The notes below the pieces were generated by a model that saw only the letters and a list, made by a program, of their open reading frames with translations, did not search any database and was not told the DNA's origin. A stretch of 64,000 nucleotides of DNA from contig LIHN01000007.1 of the NCBI GenBank assembly GCA_001314545.1, forward strand, positions 95,217 through 159,216, given 5' to 3'. Source of the DNA: Bacteroidetes bacterium HLUCCA01. GTDB taxonomy: Bacteria; Bacteroidota; Rhodothermia; Balneolales; HLUCCA01. This document shows positions 9,184 to 17,364 of the stretch, piece by piece. How positions within the stretch are numbered: the stretch's first letter is position 1; the number at the start of each line of letters is the position of its first letter. Both the position numbers and the translations under genes were made by a program.

Positions 9184-9633
9184 TTATTCTGATCCTGCGG
9201 GTTCGTATTTAATAAAACTTCGCCCGTTGATGGCCTCATCGGCCAGGATCTTCAATGATTTCGATTTAAAAAGCTGGTGCACGTTGCGCCGGGTCTGGTG
9301 GTATTCCTCGTGAATCGGACAGGGTTCGGCGGGGTTGCAGCTGCGCAGGCCGATACCACACCGACTGAAAATTTCTTCCCCGTCAATGGCTCTTACCACG
9401 TCAATAAGCTTGATTTGTTGACAGGGTTTGCTCAGACGGAAGCCACCGTGCGGACCCTTGGTTGAAACCAGCAGCTTATGTCGGACAAGCTGCTGCAGGA
9501 TTTTGCTGAGAAAGTGCTTGGGGATGTCCTGTCGGGCTGCAATATCCGCCAGCTCCACATTCCGTCCCTGCCGGGAATTCCGGCCGATGTAAAACATGGC
9601 AAGCAGGGCATAATGACAGGATGCGGAAAACAT
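9184..9633 (-). CDS. Rrf2-family Fe-S transcriptional regulator, first gene of the nifJ operon
   Basis: A 149-residue winged-helix regulator. It starts MFSASCHYALLAMFYIGRN, has the recognition-helix region PKHFLSKILQQLV and the wing GPHGGFRLS, and ends with a cysteine cluster RCGIGLRSCNPAEPCP (C-x6-C-x5-C), close to the IscR cluster ligands. Rrf2 proteins with three Cys usually sense Fe-S status, redox state or NO. It precedes nifJ, and its own promoter carries the motif shared with the ferredoxin gene, so autoregulation and control of PFOR and ferredoxin are likely. It is clearly paralogous to the Rrf2 protein at 10328-10771. Confidence 0.93.
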   Translation of the reverse strand: MFSASCHYALLAMFYIGRNSRQGRNVELADIAARQDIPKHFLSKILQQLVRHKLLVSTKGPHGGFRLSKPCQQIKLIDVVRAIDGEEIFSRCGIGLRSCNPAEPCPIHEEYHQTRRNVHQLFKSKSLKILADEAINGRSFIKYEPAGSE

Positions 9634-9862
9634 TTCGGTGTATTCGGTTAACAGAACAAATGCGGGTCGTTTACAGGCTTATTGCGTATTTCCCAGATTT
9701 TTTTTCCAGTATCGGAAGCGGCAAACTATGAATGTACAACGCCGGTTGCCGCCGGTCTCCCCTTGCACGCCATAACGATGCAGGCAACATACAAGCAGAA
9801 ATCCACCTCCGGTGCGGGAGGCGGATCATGCGTCATTCACTCACCACTACAAATAAAGATAT

Positions 9863-9894
9863 TTGGACAAAAAACTCTAAAATAAAGTAGCAAA
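9863..9894 (-). promoter_or_regulatory. Promoter/operator of the rrf2-nifJ operon
   Basis: TTGGACAAAAAACTCTAA at 9863-9880 with CAAA (TTTG on the minus strand) at 9891-9894, the same arrangement as at 4272-4303 upstream of the ferredoxin gene. It lies 230 nt before the rrf2 start in an AT-rich patch. A further AACTCTA half-site at about 9902-9908 may be a second, weaker site. Confidence 0.65.
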
Positions 9895-9982
9895 TAGGTG
9901 GCAACTCTACAACGCGCGTTTCCTAAAAAAGCGGTTTTCCGCAGGCTAAAAGGCTTATTTAGAATGCATCCACGTTGGATTT

Positions 9983-10315
9983 GCCGGACACGGGATGATG
10001 GACCCGGAGACCGCGCGGATTACTGGGCATGGGGTGCCCGGGCGGAATGCCGGACACGGGACGATGGGCACTTAGATCGGGCGGGGTGCCCGGGCGGAAT
10101 GCCGGACACGGGACGATGGGCACTTAGATCGGGCGGGGTGCCCGCACGGAATGCCGGATGCGGGACGATGGGCACTTAGATCGGGCGGGTGCCCGGGCGG
10201 AATGCCGGACACGGGACGATGGGCACTTAGATCGGGCGGGGTGCCCGCACGAAATGCCGGACACGGGACGATGGGCACTTAGATCGGGCGGGGTGCCCGC
10301 ACGGAATGCCGGATG
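9983..10315. repeat. 52-bp tandem repeat array, each unit a hairpin
   Basis: The element AATGCCGGA begins at 10046, 10098, 10150, 10201, 10253 and 10305, that is at steps of 52, 52, 51, 52 and 52 bases, giving five complete units and the start of a sixth. A degenerate copy precedes them from about 9983. Each unit contains GGGCAC and GTGCCC separated by about 14 bases, so each can form a stem-loop; units alternate between GCCCGGGCGG and GCCCGCACGG junctions. The array lies just downstream of the end of the nuo-HEPN-rrf2 operon and may act as a block of 3' stabilising or terminating hairpins, like REP/BIME elements. There are no unique spacers, so it is not CRISPR. Confidence 0.85.
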
Positions 10316-10327
10316 CGTTGAAATGCC

Positions 10328-10771
10328 CTACTGCCGGCTCAACAAGGTGATAAAGCTCTTCCCGTTGTCTACATCTTCCTTGAGCATCTGCAACGTCTGT
10401 GTGCGAAAAAGCTCTTCAATGCGCGCACGGGCTACGCGAAACTCGTTGTGAATCGGACACGGCTTAAGGTCGTTACAGCGTTTCAGGCCAATGCCGCATT
10501 GGGTGAATACATCGATGCCATCGATGGCGTCCACAATCTGCAGCAGCGTAATCTCCTCGGCCGGACGATTCAGCCGGAATCCGCCGGTGGGACCTTTCAT
10601 GGAGGCTACAAGGCCGTTGCGGACCAGCAGCTGCATGATTTTGCTGAGAAAATGACGGGGAATCTCCTGTTCCTCGGCAATTTTGCGCAAATCCACGTTG
10701 GAGTCACGGGTTCCATGCACGGCCAGATACAACATGGCCTGCAGTCCATAATGACATGAAGTTGAAAACAT
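10328..10771 (-). CDS. Rrf2-family Fe-S transcriptional regulator, at the end of the nuo operon
   Basis: A 147-residue winged-helix protein, similar along its whole length to the Rrf2 protein at 9184-9633. It starts MFSTSCHYGLQAMLYLAVHG, has PRHFLSKIMQLLV and a GPTGGFRLN wing, and carries QCGIGLKRCNDLKPCP with the same C-x6-C-x5-C spacing. It is the last gene of the run nuoN - HEPN-like - rrf2, 40 nt after the HEPN-like gene. Its likely role is to sense Fe-S or redox state and regulate the respiratory or ferredoxin genes; the targets are not shown by the sequence. Confidence 0.92.
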   Translation of the reverse strand: MFSTSCHYGLQAMLYLAVHGTRDSNVDLRKIAEEQEIPRHFLSKIMQLLVRNGLVASMKGPTGGFRLNRPAEEITLLQIVDAIDGIDVFTQCGIGLKRCNDLKPCPIHNEFRVARARIEELFRTQTLQMLKEDVDNGKSFITLLSRQ

Positions 10772-10811
10772 AACGATGTTCCGGTAAGTAACGGTAAGTG
10801 ACGGCAGGCAC

Positions 10812-11213
10812 TTACGCCTCGAATCCCTTGTCCTTGATAATCGATTGAACCTGACGGGCTAAATCTACGCAGAATTGAACTTTTTCAACGCTGTCGCAGA
10901 AAACTTCTTCTTCAGGGTCGTCATCGGCACTATAATCGCATTTACAGTGAACCTCGGTAAAGTCGATGGCGTTCAGTTTAGGCTCCCGCTGCCGTCCGAG
11001 GGCGATGAGCTCGTCCATCGTCAGCGACACATCGTCAGCGGATTCATCGCCCGAAAGCATGACCAGTACCCGTAGAAAATGGTACAGCGCCCGGCGTGAG
11101 CCCACGCAGGCGGAGTAGGTTACCACGTCGGTTGAGGGTCGGCACATTTCTTCCCAGGCCTGATCCAGCTCGGTTTCGGCTGATTTGTACAGTTCTTTAA
11201 TGCTCTCGTTCAT
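10812..11213 (-). CDS. Hypothetical protein with HEPN-like helical fold, in the nuo operon
   Basis: A 133-residue acidic, mostly helical protein that I do not recognise with certainty. The segment YSACVGSRRALYHFLRVLVML and the following DELIALGRQREPKL resemble a HEPN-type four-helix bundle. It then has an HCKC motif and a further Cys (VFCDS, QFCVD), which may bind a metal. The R-x4-6-H ribonuclease motif of toxin HEPN proteins is not evident. It lies 23 nt after nuoN and 40 nt before an Rrf2 gene, so it is probably co-transcribed with both. It could be an accessory or assembly factor for complex I or a partner of the regulator; both are inference. Confidence 0.7.
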   Translation of the reverse strand: MNESIKELYKSAETELDQAWEEMCRPSTDVVTYSACVGSRRALYHFLRVLVMLSGDESADDVSLTMDELIALGRQREPKLNAIDFTEVHCKCDYSADDDPEEEVFCDSVEKVQFCVDLARQVQSIIKDKGFEA

Positions 11214-11236
11214 GATTTCACCAGTTTAGGATGGAT

Positions 11237-12733
11237 TTAAAAGCCGAAGATGGCCACCGCGGCGCGGGACAAGTCCATGAGCGGACTGAAATACAGTCCG
11301 AGCGCGAGGGTAGGAATCAGCAGCAGCAGTAAAACAACGCGGGTGTCGGCACTGAACCGCAGGGGTTCGGCGCCTTCATCCGGTTTTTCGAAGTACATCA
11401 CGCGGACTACGCGAATGTAGTAGAACAGGGATATGATGGTGGTGATACCGGCGATGATCACCAGCCAGATCCAGCCGGCACTGATGGCCGCACCGAAAAG
11501 AAAGAGCTTGGCTACGAAGCCGCCGGTGGGGGGCAGACCGGTGAGGGCTACCAGAAAGATGGTCAGGGATACGGCCTGCAGCGGAGCCCGGTGGCCGAGT
11601 CCGCGGTAGTCGGCCAGGGTCTCGGCGCCGGTGGCGTTGGAGAACAGCATGGCCACGTAGAAGGCACCGAGGTTCATGAACAGGTACACAAACAGATAGA
11701 ACATCATGGCGGCCAGGCCTTGTCCGGTGAGGACTACCAGTCCCATGAGCAGGTAGCCGGCGTGGGCAATACTGGAGTAGGCCAGCATCCGCTTGATGTT
11801 GGTTTGTCGCAGGGCGGTGAGGTTACCCACAATCATAGCCAGGGCGGCCATCGCCCCGAGGAGCAGGTCCCAGCGGATGCCGTCAACAACGCTCCAGCCC
11901 GCAGCCCCGCCGCCATCGGTTGCGGTGGTGAAGGTGATCACAAAAAAGCGGGTGAGCAATCCGAAGGCGGCAATTTTTGAGCCGACTGCCAGAATGGATG
12001 TCACGGGAAACGGCGCGCCTTCATACACATCGGGTGCCCAGAAATGAAAGGGCACCACGGCTACTTTGAACCCCATCCCCACTACAATCATGAGTACGGC
12101 CAGATTCACCAGCAGGAGCTGGTCGGAGGCGATGCCGCCCGACAACGCAGCGTTGATTTCATAGATCCCGGTGGCGCCGGTGAAGCCGACCAGCAGGGAG
12201 ATTCCGTAAATCATCACGGCCGAAGAAACCGATCCGTAGATGATGTATTTCATGGAGGCTTCGGTTGAGCGGGGCGACTTCTTGGTGAAGCCGGTGAGCA
12301 CATAGGAACTCAGACTGGTTACTTCAAAGGCGAGGTAAATCAGCAGGACATTGGTAGAACCCACCATCATGAGCATACCCAGTACCATACCGGCCAGCAA
12401 CATGTAATACTCACCGACTCTGGAAGCGTAGGCCTTGAGTTCCGCGCTTCTCAGGGAGAACACGGTTACGAATCCGGCCGCCAGCAGAATCATGCTTTTG
12501 AAATACGCCCCGTAGGTGTCCACCGCAGCCATATCAAAGAAGATACTTTCCGAGGCACCAAACTGCCTGAATGTAAAAAATCCGGCGACCACCAGGCCGG
12601 TCAGTAAAATCCATCCTCCGGCGTTGCGGAATCGCTCAGCCAGCAGGTCTGCCAGGATTATAACCGTAAGGGCAAGTACCAGGGTGATCTCGGGCAGATA
12701 CAGGCCTATGCTTTGTAGTGTTTGTTCAGCCAT
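11237..12733 (-). CDS. nuoN: NADH-quinone oxidoreductase subunit N
   Basis: Antiporter-like membrane subunit of complex I, 498 residues and about 14 predicted membrane helices. The proton-channel signature VAVVPFHFWAPDVYEGAPFPVTSI is present, as is the helix containing the conserved Lys of FTKKSPRSTEASMKYIIYGS. It is the last nuo gene, 96 nt after nuoM; that gap is larger than elsewhere in the operon. Confidence 0.96.
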   Translation of the reverse strand: MAEQTLQSIGLYLPEITLVLALTVIILADLLAERFRNAGGWILLTGLVVAGFFTFRQFGASESIFFDMAAVDTYGAYFKSMILLAAGFVTVFSLRSAELKAYASRVGEYYMLLAGMVLGMLMMVGSTNVLLIYLAFEVTSLSSYVLTGFTKKSPRSTEASMKYIIYGSVSSAVMIYGISLLVGFTGATGIYEINAALSGGIASDQLLLVNLAVLMIVVGMGFKVAVVPFHFWAPDVYEGAPFPVTSILAVGSKIAAFGLLTRFFVITFTTATDGGGAAGWSVVDGIRWDLLLGAMAALAMIVGNLTALRQTNIKRMLAYSSIAHAGYLLMGLVVLTGQGLAAMMFYLFVYLFMNLGAFYVAMLFSNATGAETLADYRGLGHRAPLQAVSLTIFLVALTGLPPTGGFVAKLFLFGAAISAGWIWLVIIAGITTIISLFYYIRVVRVMYFEKPDEGAEPLRFSADTRVVLLLLLIPTLALGLYFSPLMDLSRAAVAIFGF

Positions 12734-12829
12734 AATGAGTTGCGGTCAGAAAATCCGGTGTTGGTTAGTAAGGATGCCCTCCTGCTGCACAGCCGTTGCC
12801 GGCAGCAAAACGTCATCGGTTTCAGGAAC

Positions 12830-14416
12830 TCAGGGTTGAACGCCCGTCATAAATTCAGCCAGATAGCTTAACGAGGTGTTCATCAGTTCAATGGCCGGTG
12901 CCGGGTACACACCCATCAGCACAATCAGCACAATCAACGGCACGAACATCAGGTACTCGCGCGGGGTGAGGTCCTGCAGGTTCTTGTGCTTATCGGGCGT
13001 GGTGCCCAGATACACCCGCTGGATGGTCCACAGGATGTAACCGGCCGTGAAGATGATTCCCGTCACTGAGATCATGGTTATCCATTTGAAGGCAGCAAAG
13101 GCCCCGAGGAAGCTGAAGAGCTCACTGACAAACCCGTTGAGTCCGGGCAGGCCGAGGGCGGCAAACATCCCCACCATGGCAATACCGGTATAGCGTGGCA
13201 TCTGATTGGCAATGCCTCCGAAGTCGTACAGCCCGCGGGTGTGGGTTCGGTCGTAGAGGACGCCTACCGACAAAAACAAGACCGCGGTGATAATCCCGTG
13301 ATTGAACATCTGCAGCACACCCCCTACCATGCCCTGGGTGTTCAACGAGGCGATACCCAGCACCACAATACCCATGTGGGAGATGGACGAGTAGGCGATG
13401 AGCTTCTTGAAATCAGTCTGAGCCATGGCATTCAGCGCACCGTAGATGATACTGATCATACCCAGTATGGCCATGAAAATGACGAAGTATTCGGTCGCGT
13501 CCGGGAAAATCGGGAAGTTGATACGCAGCAGTCCGTAGGTTCCCAGCTTGAGCAATACACCGGCCAGGATCACACTGATGGGCGTGGGCGCTTCCACGTG
13601 GGCATCGGGCAGCCAGGTATGGAAGGGGAACAGCGGAATTTTAATGGCGAAGTTGATAAAAAGTGCCATCCAGGCCGCATAACGCCAGGATGTATCCAGT
13701 CCGGCCAGTAGTCCTCCCTCCACAAAATTAGCCGGATTCATCATATGCAGCAGGTTGAAGGTGTGCACCGTTTCTCCGGTAGCTGCATCGGTATAGGCCA
13801 CGCTGAAATACAGGGCCAGCATGGTCAGCAGCATGAGGATCCCGCCCACAAAAGTGTAGATAAAGAACTTGATAGCGGCATACTCCCGTCGGGGACCGCC
13901 CCACAGACCGATCAGAAAATACATCGGCAGGAGCATAAACTCCCAGAAGATGAAGAACAGGAAGAAGTCCAGCGATACAAACACGCCCATCATACCGGCA
14001 ACCAGCAGCAGGTACAGCATGAAATACCCCTTCACCATCTTGGTAATACTCCACGAGGAGATCACGCCTATGAGTGCGATGAGGGCCGTGAGCAGTATCA
14101 TGATGACACTGAGCCCGTCAATACCCAGGAAGTATTCGATTTCGATGCGACCTACCCAGGGTACCGCTTCAACGGTTATCCAGCGCACTTTCTCTACAAA
14201 CTGAAAGCTGGCCGCATCGTTGATGCCAATCATGGCGCGATCGAAGTTGGCAAAGATGACGCCGGCCAGCACCACCTGAATACCGGTGACGGCGGCGGCG
14301 GTGGCGCGAATCGCCGTGTGTTGGGTTCCGGGCAGCATCAGAATGATCAGCATACCGAGTACCGGCAGGAAGACCATCCAGGTCAGAATACCAATGCCAA
14401 AAATGTGAAGTTCCAT
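12830..14416 (-). CDS. nuoM: NADH-quinone oxidoreductase subunit M
   Basis: Antiporter-like membrane subunit of complex I, 528 residues. It contains the diagnostic FINFAIKIPLFPFHTWLPDAH followed by VEAPTPISVILAGVLLKLGTYG, with the channel Lys and the conserved Glu region FWEFMLLPMYFLIG. It starts 15 nt after the nuoL stop. Confidence 0.97.
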   Translation of the reverse strand: MELHIFGIGILTWMVFLPVLGMLIILMLPGTQHTAIRATAAAVTGIQVVLAGVIFANFDRAMIGINDAASFQFVEKVRWITVEAVPWVGRIEIEYFLGIDGLSVIMILLTALIALIGVISSWSITKMVKGYFMLYLLLVAGMMGVFVSLDFFLFFIFWEFMLLPMYFLIGLWGGPRREYAAIKFFIYTFVGGILMLLTMLALYFSVAYTDAATGETVHTFNLLHMMNPANFVEGGLLAGLDTSWRYAAWMALFINFAIKIPLFPFHTWLPDAHVEAPTPISVILAGVLLKLGTYGLLRINFPIFPDATEYFVIFMAILGMISIIYGALNAMAQTDFKKLIAYSSISHMGIVVLGIASLNTQGMVGGVLQMFNHGIITAVLFLSVGVLYDRTHTRGLYDFGGIANQMPRYTGIAMVGMFAALGLPGLNGFVSELFSFLGAFAAFKWITMISVTGIIFTAGYILWTIQRVYLGTTPDKHKNLQDLTPREYLMFVPLIVLIVLMGVYPAPAIELMNTSLSYLAEFMTGVQP

Positions 14417-14431
14417 AAGGGTAGGTTTCCG

Positions 14432-16474
14432 TTAGAGATTTTGCGTAATTAAAAACAGGATGATGAAACTGAAGACGATAAGTGCGAGGTAGGTCTGTAC
14501 CTTGCCGGTCTGTACCTTGCTGAGCAGTCCCCCGGCGCGGTCGGCCGTGGATGCGGTTTGGGTCACTATACCATCAATGATGTTCTCGTCAATCCAGCTG
14601 CTGATGCGGGCCAAAAAAGAAGTGACGGTAGCGAAGGCGTTCACGATACCATCCACGATGGTGGTGTCAAACCAGCTGAGAAAGCGCATCAGTACATGGG
14701 TACCTTTCACAAAGACCACATCGTACAGTTCATCAAAATACCATTTGGCCGAGGCGCCCCGGTAAAGCATTCCAGCCCGGCGGGCCAGGTCATCGGCGCT
14801 GATTTTCTTCCATTGATACACGGCCAGGGCCAGCACAATCCCCGCCCCGGCAATCAGGACCGAGAGCACCATGACCAGGGTGTGCACGCTGTGGATGGCT
14901 TCGTAGAAGACGGGCCAGGCCGCCGGTGCGATGGCAAAGGGCACCACACTCTCGGGTCGTACTACCGACTGATAAAACCAGCCGCTGGAGGCGCCGATGG
15001 GATTGAAGGTGTAAAACACAAACAACGAGAGGGCCGCCAGGATTATCAGGGGCAGGGTCATCAGCCAGGGCGACTCTTTAATCCCGTCCAGAATCTTCGG
15101 ATTGGCCGGCTTGCCATGAAAGGTCAGGATGAGCACGCGAAACATGTAGAAAGCGGTAAGACCAGCCACAAAGAAGGCGATGAGCGGCAGCAGCCAGTGC
15201 CCCTCAAGGGTACTGAAGGCCAGGGTACCGGCCAGAATTTCGTCTTTGCTCAGGAATCCGGAGGTTAGCGGCACGCCGGCAATGGCCAGGGTAAATATGA
15301 AGAAGGTCCAGTACGTAACCGGCATTTTGGACTTCAGTCCGCCCATATTGCGGACATCCTGGGCGTCGGTGCTGTGATCATGGAGTTTGTGCAGGGCATG
15401 GTGCATGGCAAAGATCACGCTGCCGGAGCCCAGAAACAGTCCGGCCTTGAAGGCGGCGTGGGTAACCAGGTGCATGAATCCGGCCGTGTACGCCCCAACC
15501 CCCAGGGCCAGGACCATGTACCCGAGCTGGGAGATGGTGGAATAGGCCAGTACTTTTTTGATATCGTACTGGGTCACGGCAATCGTGGCGGCAATCAGGG
15601 CGGTGACAGCACCGATGTAGGCAATGATGAGCAGGGCGTCTGCCGTGAGCAGGGGGAACACACGGGCTACGAGGTAGACGCCGGCCGCCACCATGGTAGC
15701 CGCGTGAATCAGGGCACTGACCGGGGTCGGACCTTCCATGGCATCGGGCAGCCAAACCTGCAACGGGAACTGGGCCGACTTGCCCACAGCGCCGCAAAAA
15801 ATCAGCACGCCGGCGGCGGTGAGCCATCCCTCGCTCTGAAACGGTAACATCCCTGCATCAATGGAGGCGAAAATCGATTCGAAGGAAAATGATGCATAGC
15901 TGAAAAACAGAATCATAATACCCAGAAACATCCCGAAATCGCCAACCCGGTTCACGATGAAGGCTTTATTGGCCGCATTCGAGGCCGACTTCTTCTCGTA
16001 CCAGAAGCCGATGAGCAGGTAGGAGCTGATTCCAACCAGCTCCCAGAACATGTACATCATCAGGATGTTGCTGGTCAGTACAATACCCAGCATGGAAAAG
16101 GAAAACAGTCCGAGGTAGGCAAAGTAACGCGAATACCGGGGATCATCTTTCATGTACCCGATGGAGAACAAATGCACCAGACTGCTGATCAGGGTAACCA
16201 CCACCAGCATAATGGCCGCGATGTTGTCAATGGTTATGCCCAGGGTTATGGCCTGGGTGCCGATCACCAGCCAGGTCATGCTGGCCGATGCGGTTTGTCC
16301 GGCCGGTGCAGCAATCTGTGCAATCAATACGGCCACCGACAGCCCCAGAGCAGCAAGGATCATGGTGGTCGACAGCCAGTCGCCCTGCCGGGGCAGTCGC
16401 TTGCCGAAGAAGATCATGAATACAAAGGCCAGCAGCGGCAGCAGCAGTATGGTCAGAGACAATGAAATTAACAT
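14432..16474 (-). CDS. nuoL: NADH-quinone oxidoreductase subunit L
   Basis: Largest antiporter-like membrane subunit of complex I, 680 residues. It carries FFWELVGISSYLLIGFWYEK-like sequence at helix 5, then GKSAQFPLQVWLPDAMEGPTP and VSALIHAATMVAAGVY. The C-terminal part contains the long lateral helix and a final membrane anchor (YLALIVFSFIILFLITQNL). It lies 39 nt after nuoK. Confidence 0.97.
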   Translation of the reverse strand: MLISLSLTILLLPLLAFVFMIFFGKRLPRQGDWLSTTMILAALGLSVAVLIAQIAAPAGQTASASMTWLVIGTQAITLGITIDNIAAIMLVVVTLISSLVHLFSIGYMKDDPRYSRYFAYLGLFSFSMLGIVLTSNILMMYMFWELVGISSYLLIGFWYEKKSASNAANKAFIVNRVGDFGMFLGIMILFFSYASFSFESIFASIDAGMLPFQSEGWLTAAGVLIFCGAVGKSAQFPLQVWLPDAMEGPTPVSALIHAATMVAAGVYLVARVFPLLTADALLIIAYIGAVTALIAATIAVTQYDIKKVLAYSTISQLGYMVLALGVGAYTAGFMHLVTHAAFKAGLFLGSGSVIFAMHHALHKLHDHSTDAQDVRNMGGLKSKMPVTYWTFFIFTLAIAGVPLTSGFLSKDEILAGTLAFSTLEGHWLLPLIAFFVAGLTAFYMFRVLILTFHGKPANPKILDGIKESPWLMTLPLIILAALSLFVFYTFNPIGASSGWFYQSVVRPESVVPFAIAPAAWPVFYEAIHSVHTLVMVLSVLIAGAGIVLALAVYQWKKISADDLARRAGMLYRGASAKWYFDELYDVVFVKGTHVLMRFLSWFDTTIVDGIVNAFATVTSFLARISSWIDENIIDGIVTQTASTADRAGGLLSKVQTGKVQTYLALIVFSFIILFLITQNL

Positions 16475-16513
16475 ACGGGTCGGGTTCTGGAGTAAGACAT
16501 TCGGTTACCGGAC

Positions 16514-16849
16514 TCAGCCTCGCAGCTGACTGATTTCATCGAGGTTGATGGTTTTGAATCGGTTGTACACATTCAGCACAATAGCCAGGGCCACGGCCGC
16601 TTCGGCGGCAGCCATAATCACCACGAACAGCGCAATCATATGGCCGTCAAGTCCGAGGCCGGTGAACCGGCTGAACGCCAGCAAGTTGATATTGGCGGCA
16701 TTGAGCATCAATTCCACGCCCATCAACACCATAATGACGTTGCGCTTGGAGAGCACCGCCATGAGTCCCAGGGAAAACAGGATGGCGCTGACGGTTAGAA
16801 AATGGACCAGTCCGGGCTGAAAAATGCTGTTTAGTATGAGAATACCCAT
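16514..16849 (-). CDS. nuoK: NADH-quinone oxidoreductase subunit K
   Basis: Small three-helix membrane subunit of complex I, 111 residues. The conserved Glu-containing helices are VLMGVELMLNAANINLLAF and VIMAAAEAAVALAIVLNVY. It starts 2 nt after nuoJ and so is probably translationally coupled to it. Confidence 0.95.
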   Translation of the reverse strand: MGILILNSIFQPGLVHFLTVSAILFSLGLMAVLSKRNVIMVLMGVELMLNAANINLLAFSRFTGLGLDGHMIALFVVIMAAAEAAVALAIVLNVYNRFKTINLDEISQLRG

Positions 16850-16851
16850 GG

Positions 16852-17361
16852 TTAATCCTCCGTATTGACTGAGAGCCGGGTCGACATCACAATGGCTCCG
16901 ATGATGGCTACCAGCAGCAGCACGCCGGCCACAATGAAGACCAGCAGGTAGTCGGTCATGAGCATCATCCCCAGGTCGTAGACCGTATCGGTGCGTTCAT
17001 CCACCTCGGTGATGACCCATCCACCGGTTGAAAAGGCGTATATGAGCAGGATGGCGGCCGCAACCGAAAGCAGTCCGGCGGGTACTACATTCACGGTGGC
17101 TTCCCTGAAATTAAGCGTGTAACCCTGACTGGTGAGCATGACCCCGAAAAGAATAAGAATCAGGATACCGCCCACGTACACCAGCAGCTGGGTGGCCGCC
17201 AGGAAGTCAGCATACAGCAGTACATACAACGCCGCAACGCCCATGAGCGTGAACATCAGGGAAAAGGCGGCATGTACGATGTTGCGGGAGAACACCACCA
17301 CCGCGGCCGAGCCGATGGTAACCAGAGCAAAGACGTAGAATAGAATGGCAGCTAAATCCAT
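16852..17361 (-). CDS. nuoJ: NADH-quinone oxidoreductase subunit J
   Basis: Five-helix membrane subunit of complex I, 169 residues. It has the pi-bulge helix TQLLVYVGGILILILFGVML and an N-terminal VHAAFSLMFTLMGVAALYV segment. It is 3 nt downstream of nuoI. Confidence 0.95.
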   Translation of the reverse strand: MDLAAILFYVFALVTIGSAAVVVFSRNIVHAAFSLMFTLMGVAALYVLLYADFLAATQLLVYVGGILILILFGVMLTSQGYTLNFREATVNVVPAGLLSVAAAILLIYAFSTGGWVITEVDERTDTVYDLGMMLMTDYLLVFIVAGVLLLVAIIGAIVMSTRLSVNTED

Positions 17362-17364
17362 GGA

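Larger units (their letters stand above)
9634..10327. other. Intergenic region between the two Rrf2 genes
   Basis: These 694 bases hold the AT-rich promoter/operator of the nifJ operon (around 9840-9900) and, beyond it, a GC-rich tandem array (about 9983-10315). No coding gene is called. Open frames inside the array are repeats of the same peptide and come from its composition. Confidence 0.7.

Noticed and set aside
9983-10315. Possible CRISPR array
   Set aside because: The units repeat over their full 52 bp without unique spacers, and no cas genes are near.
9898-10451. Short ORFs across the 52-bp array on both strands
   Set aside because: They encode the same repeated peptide from the repeat unit; no ribosome site and no family.
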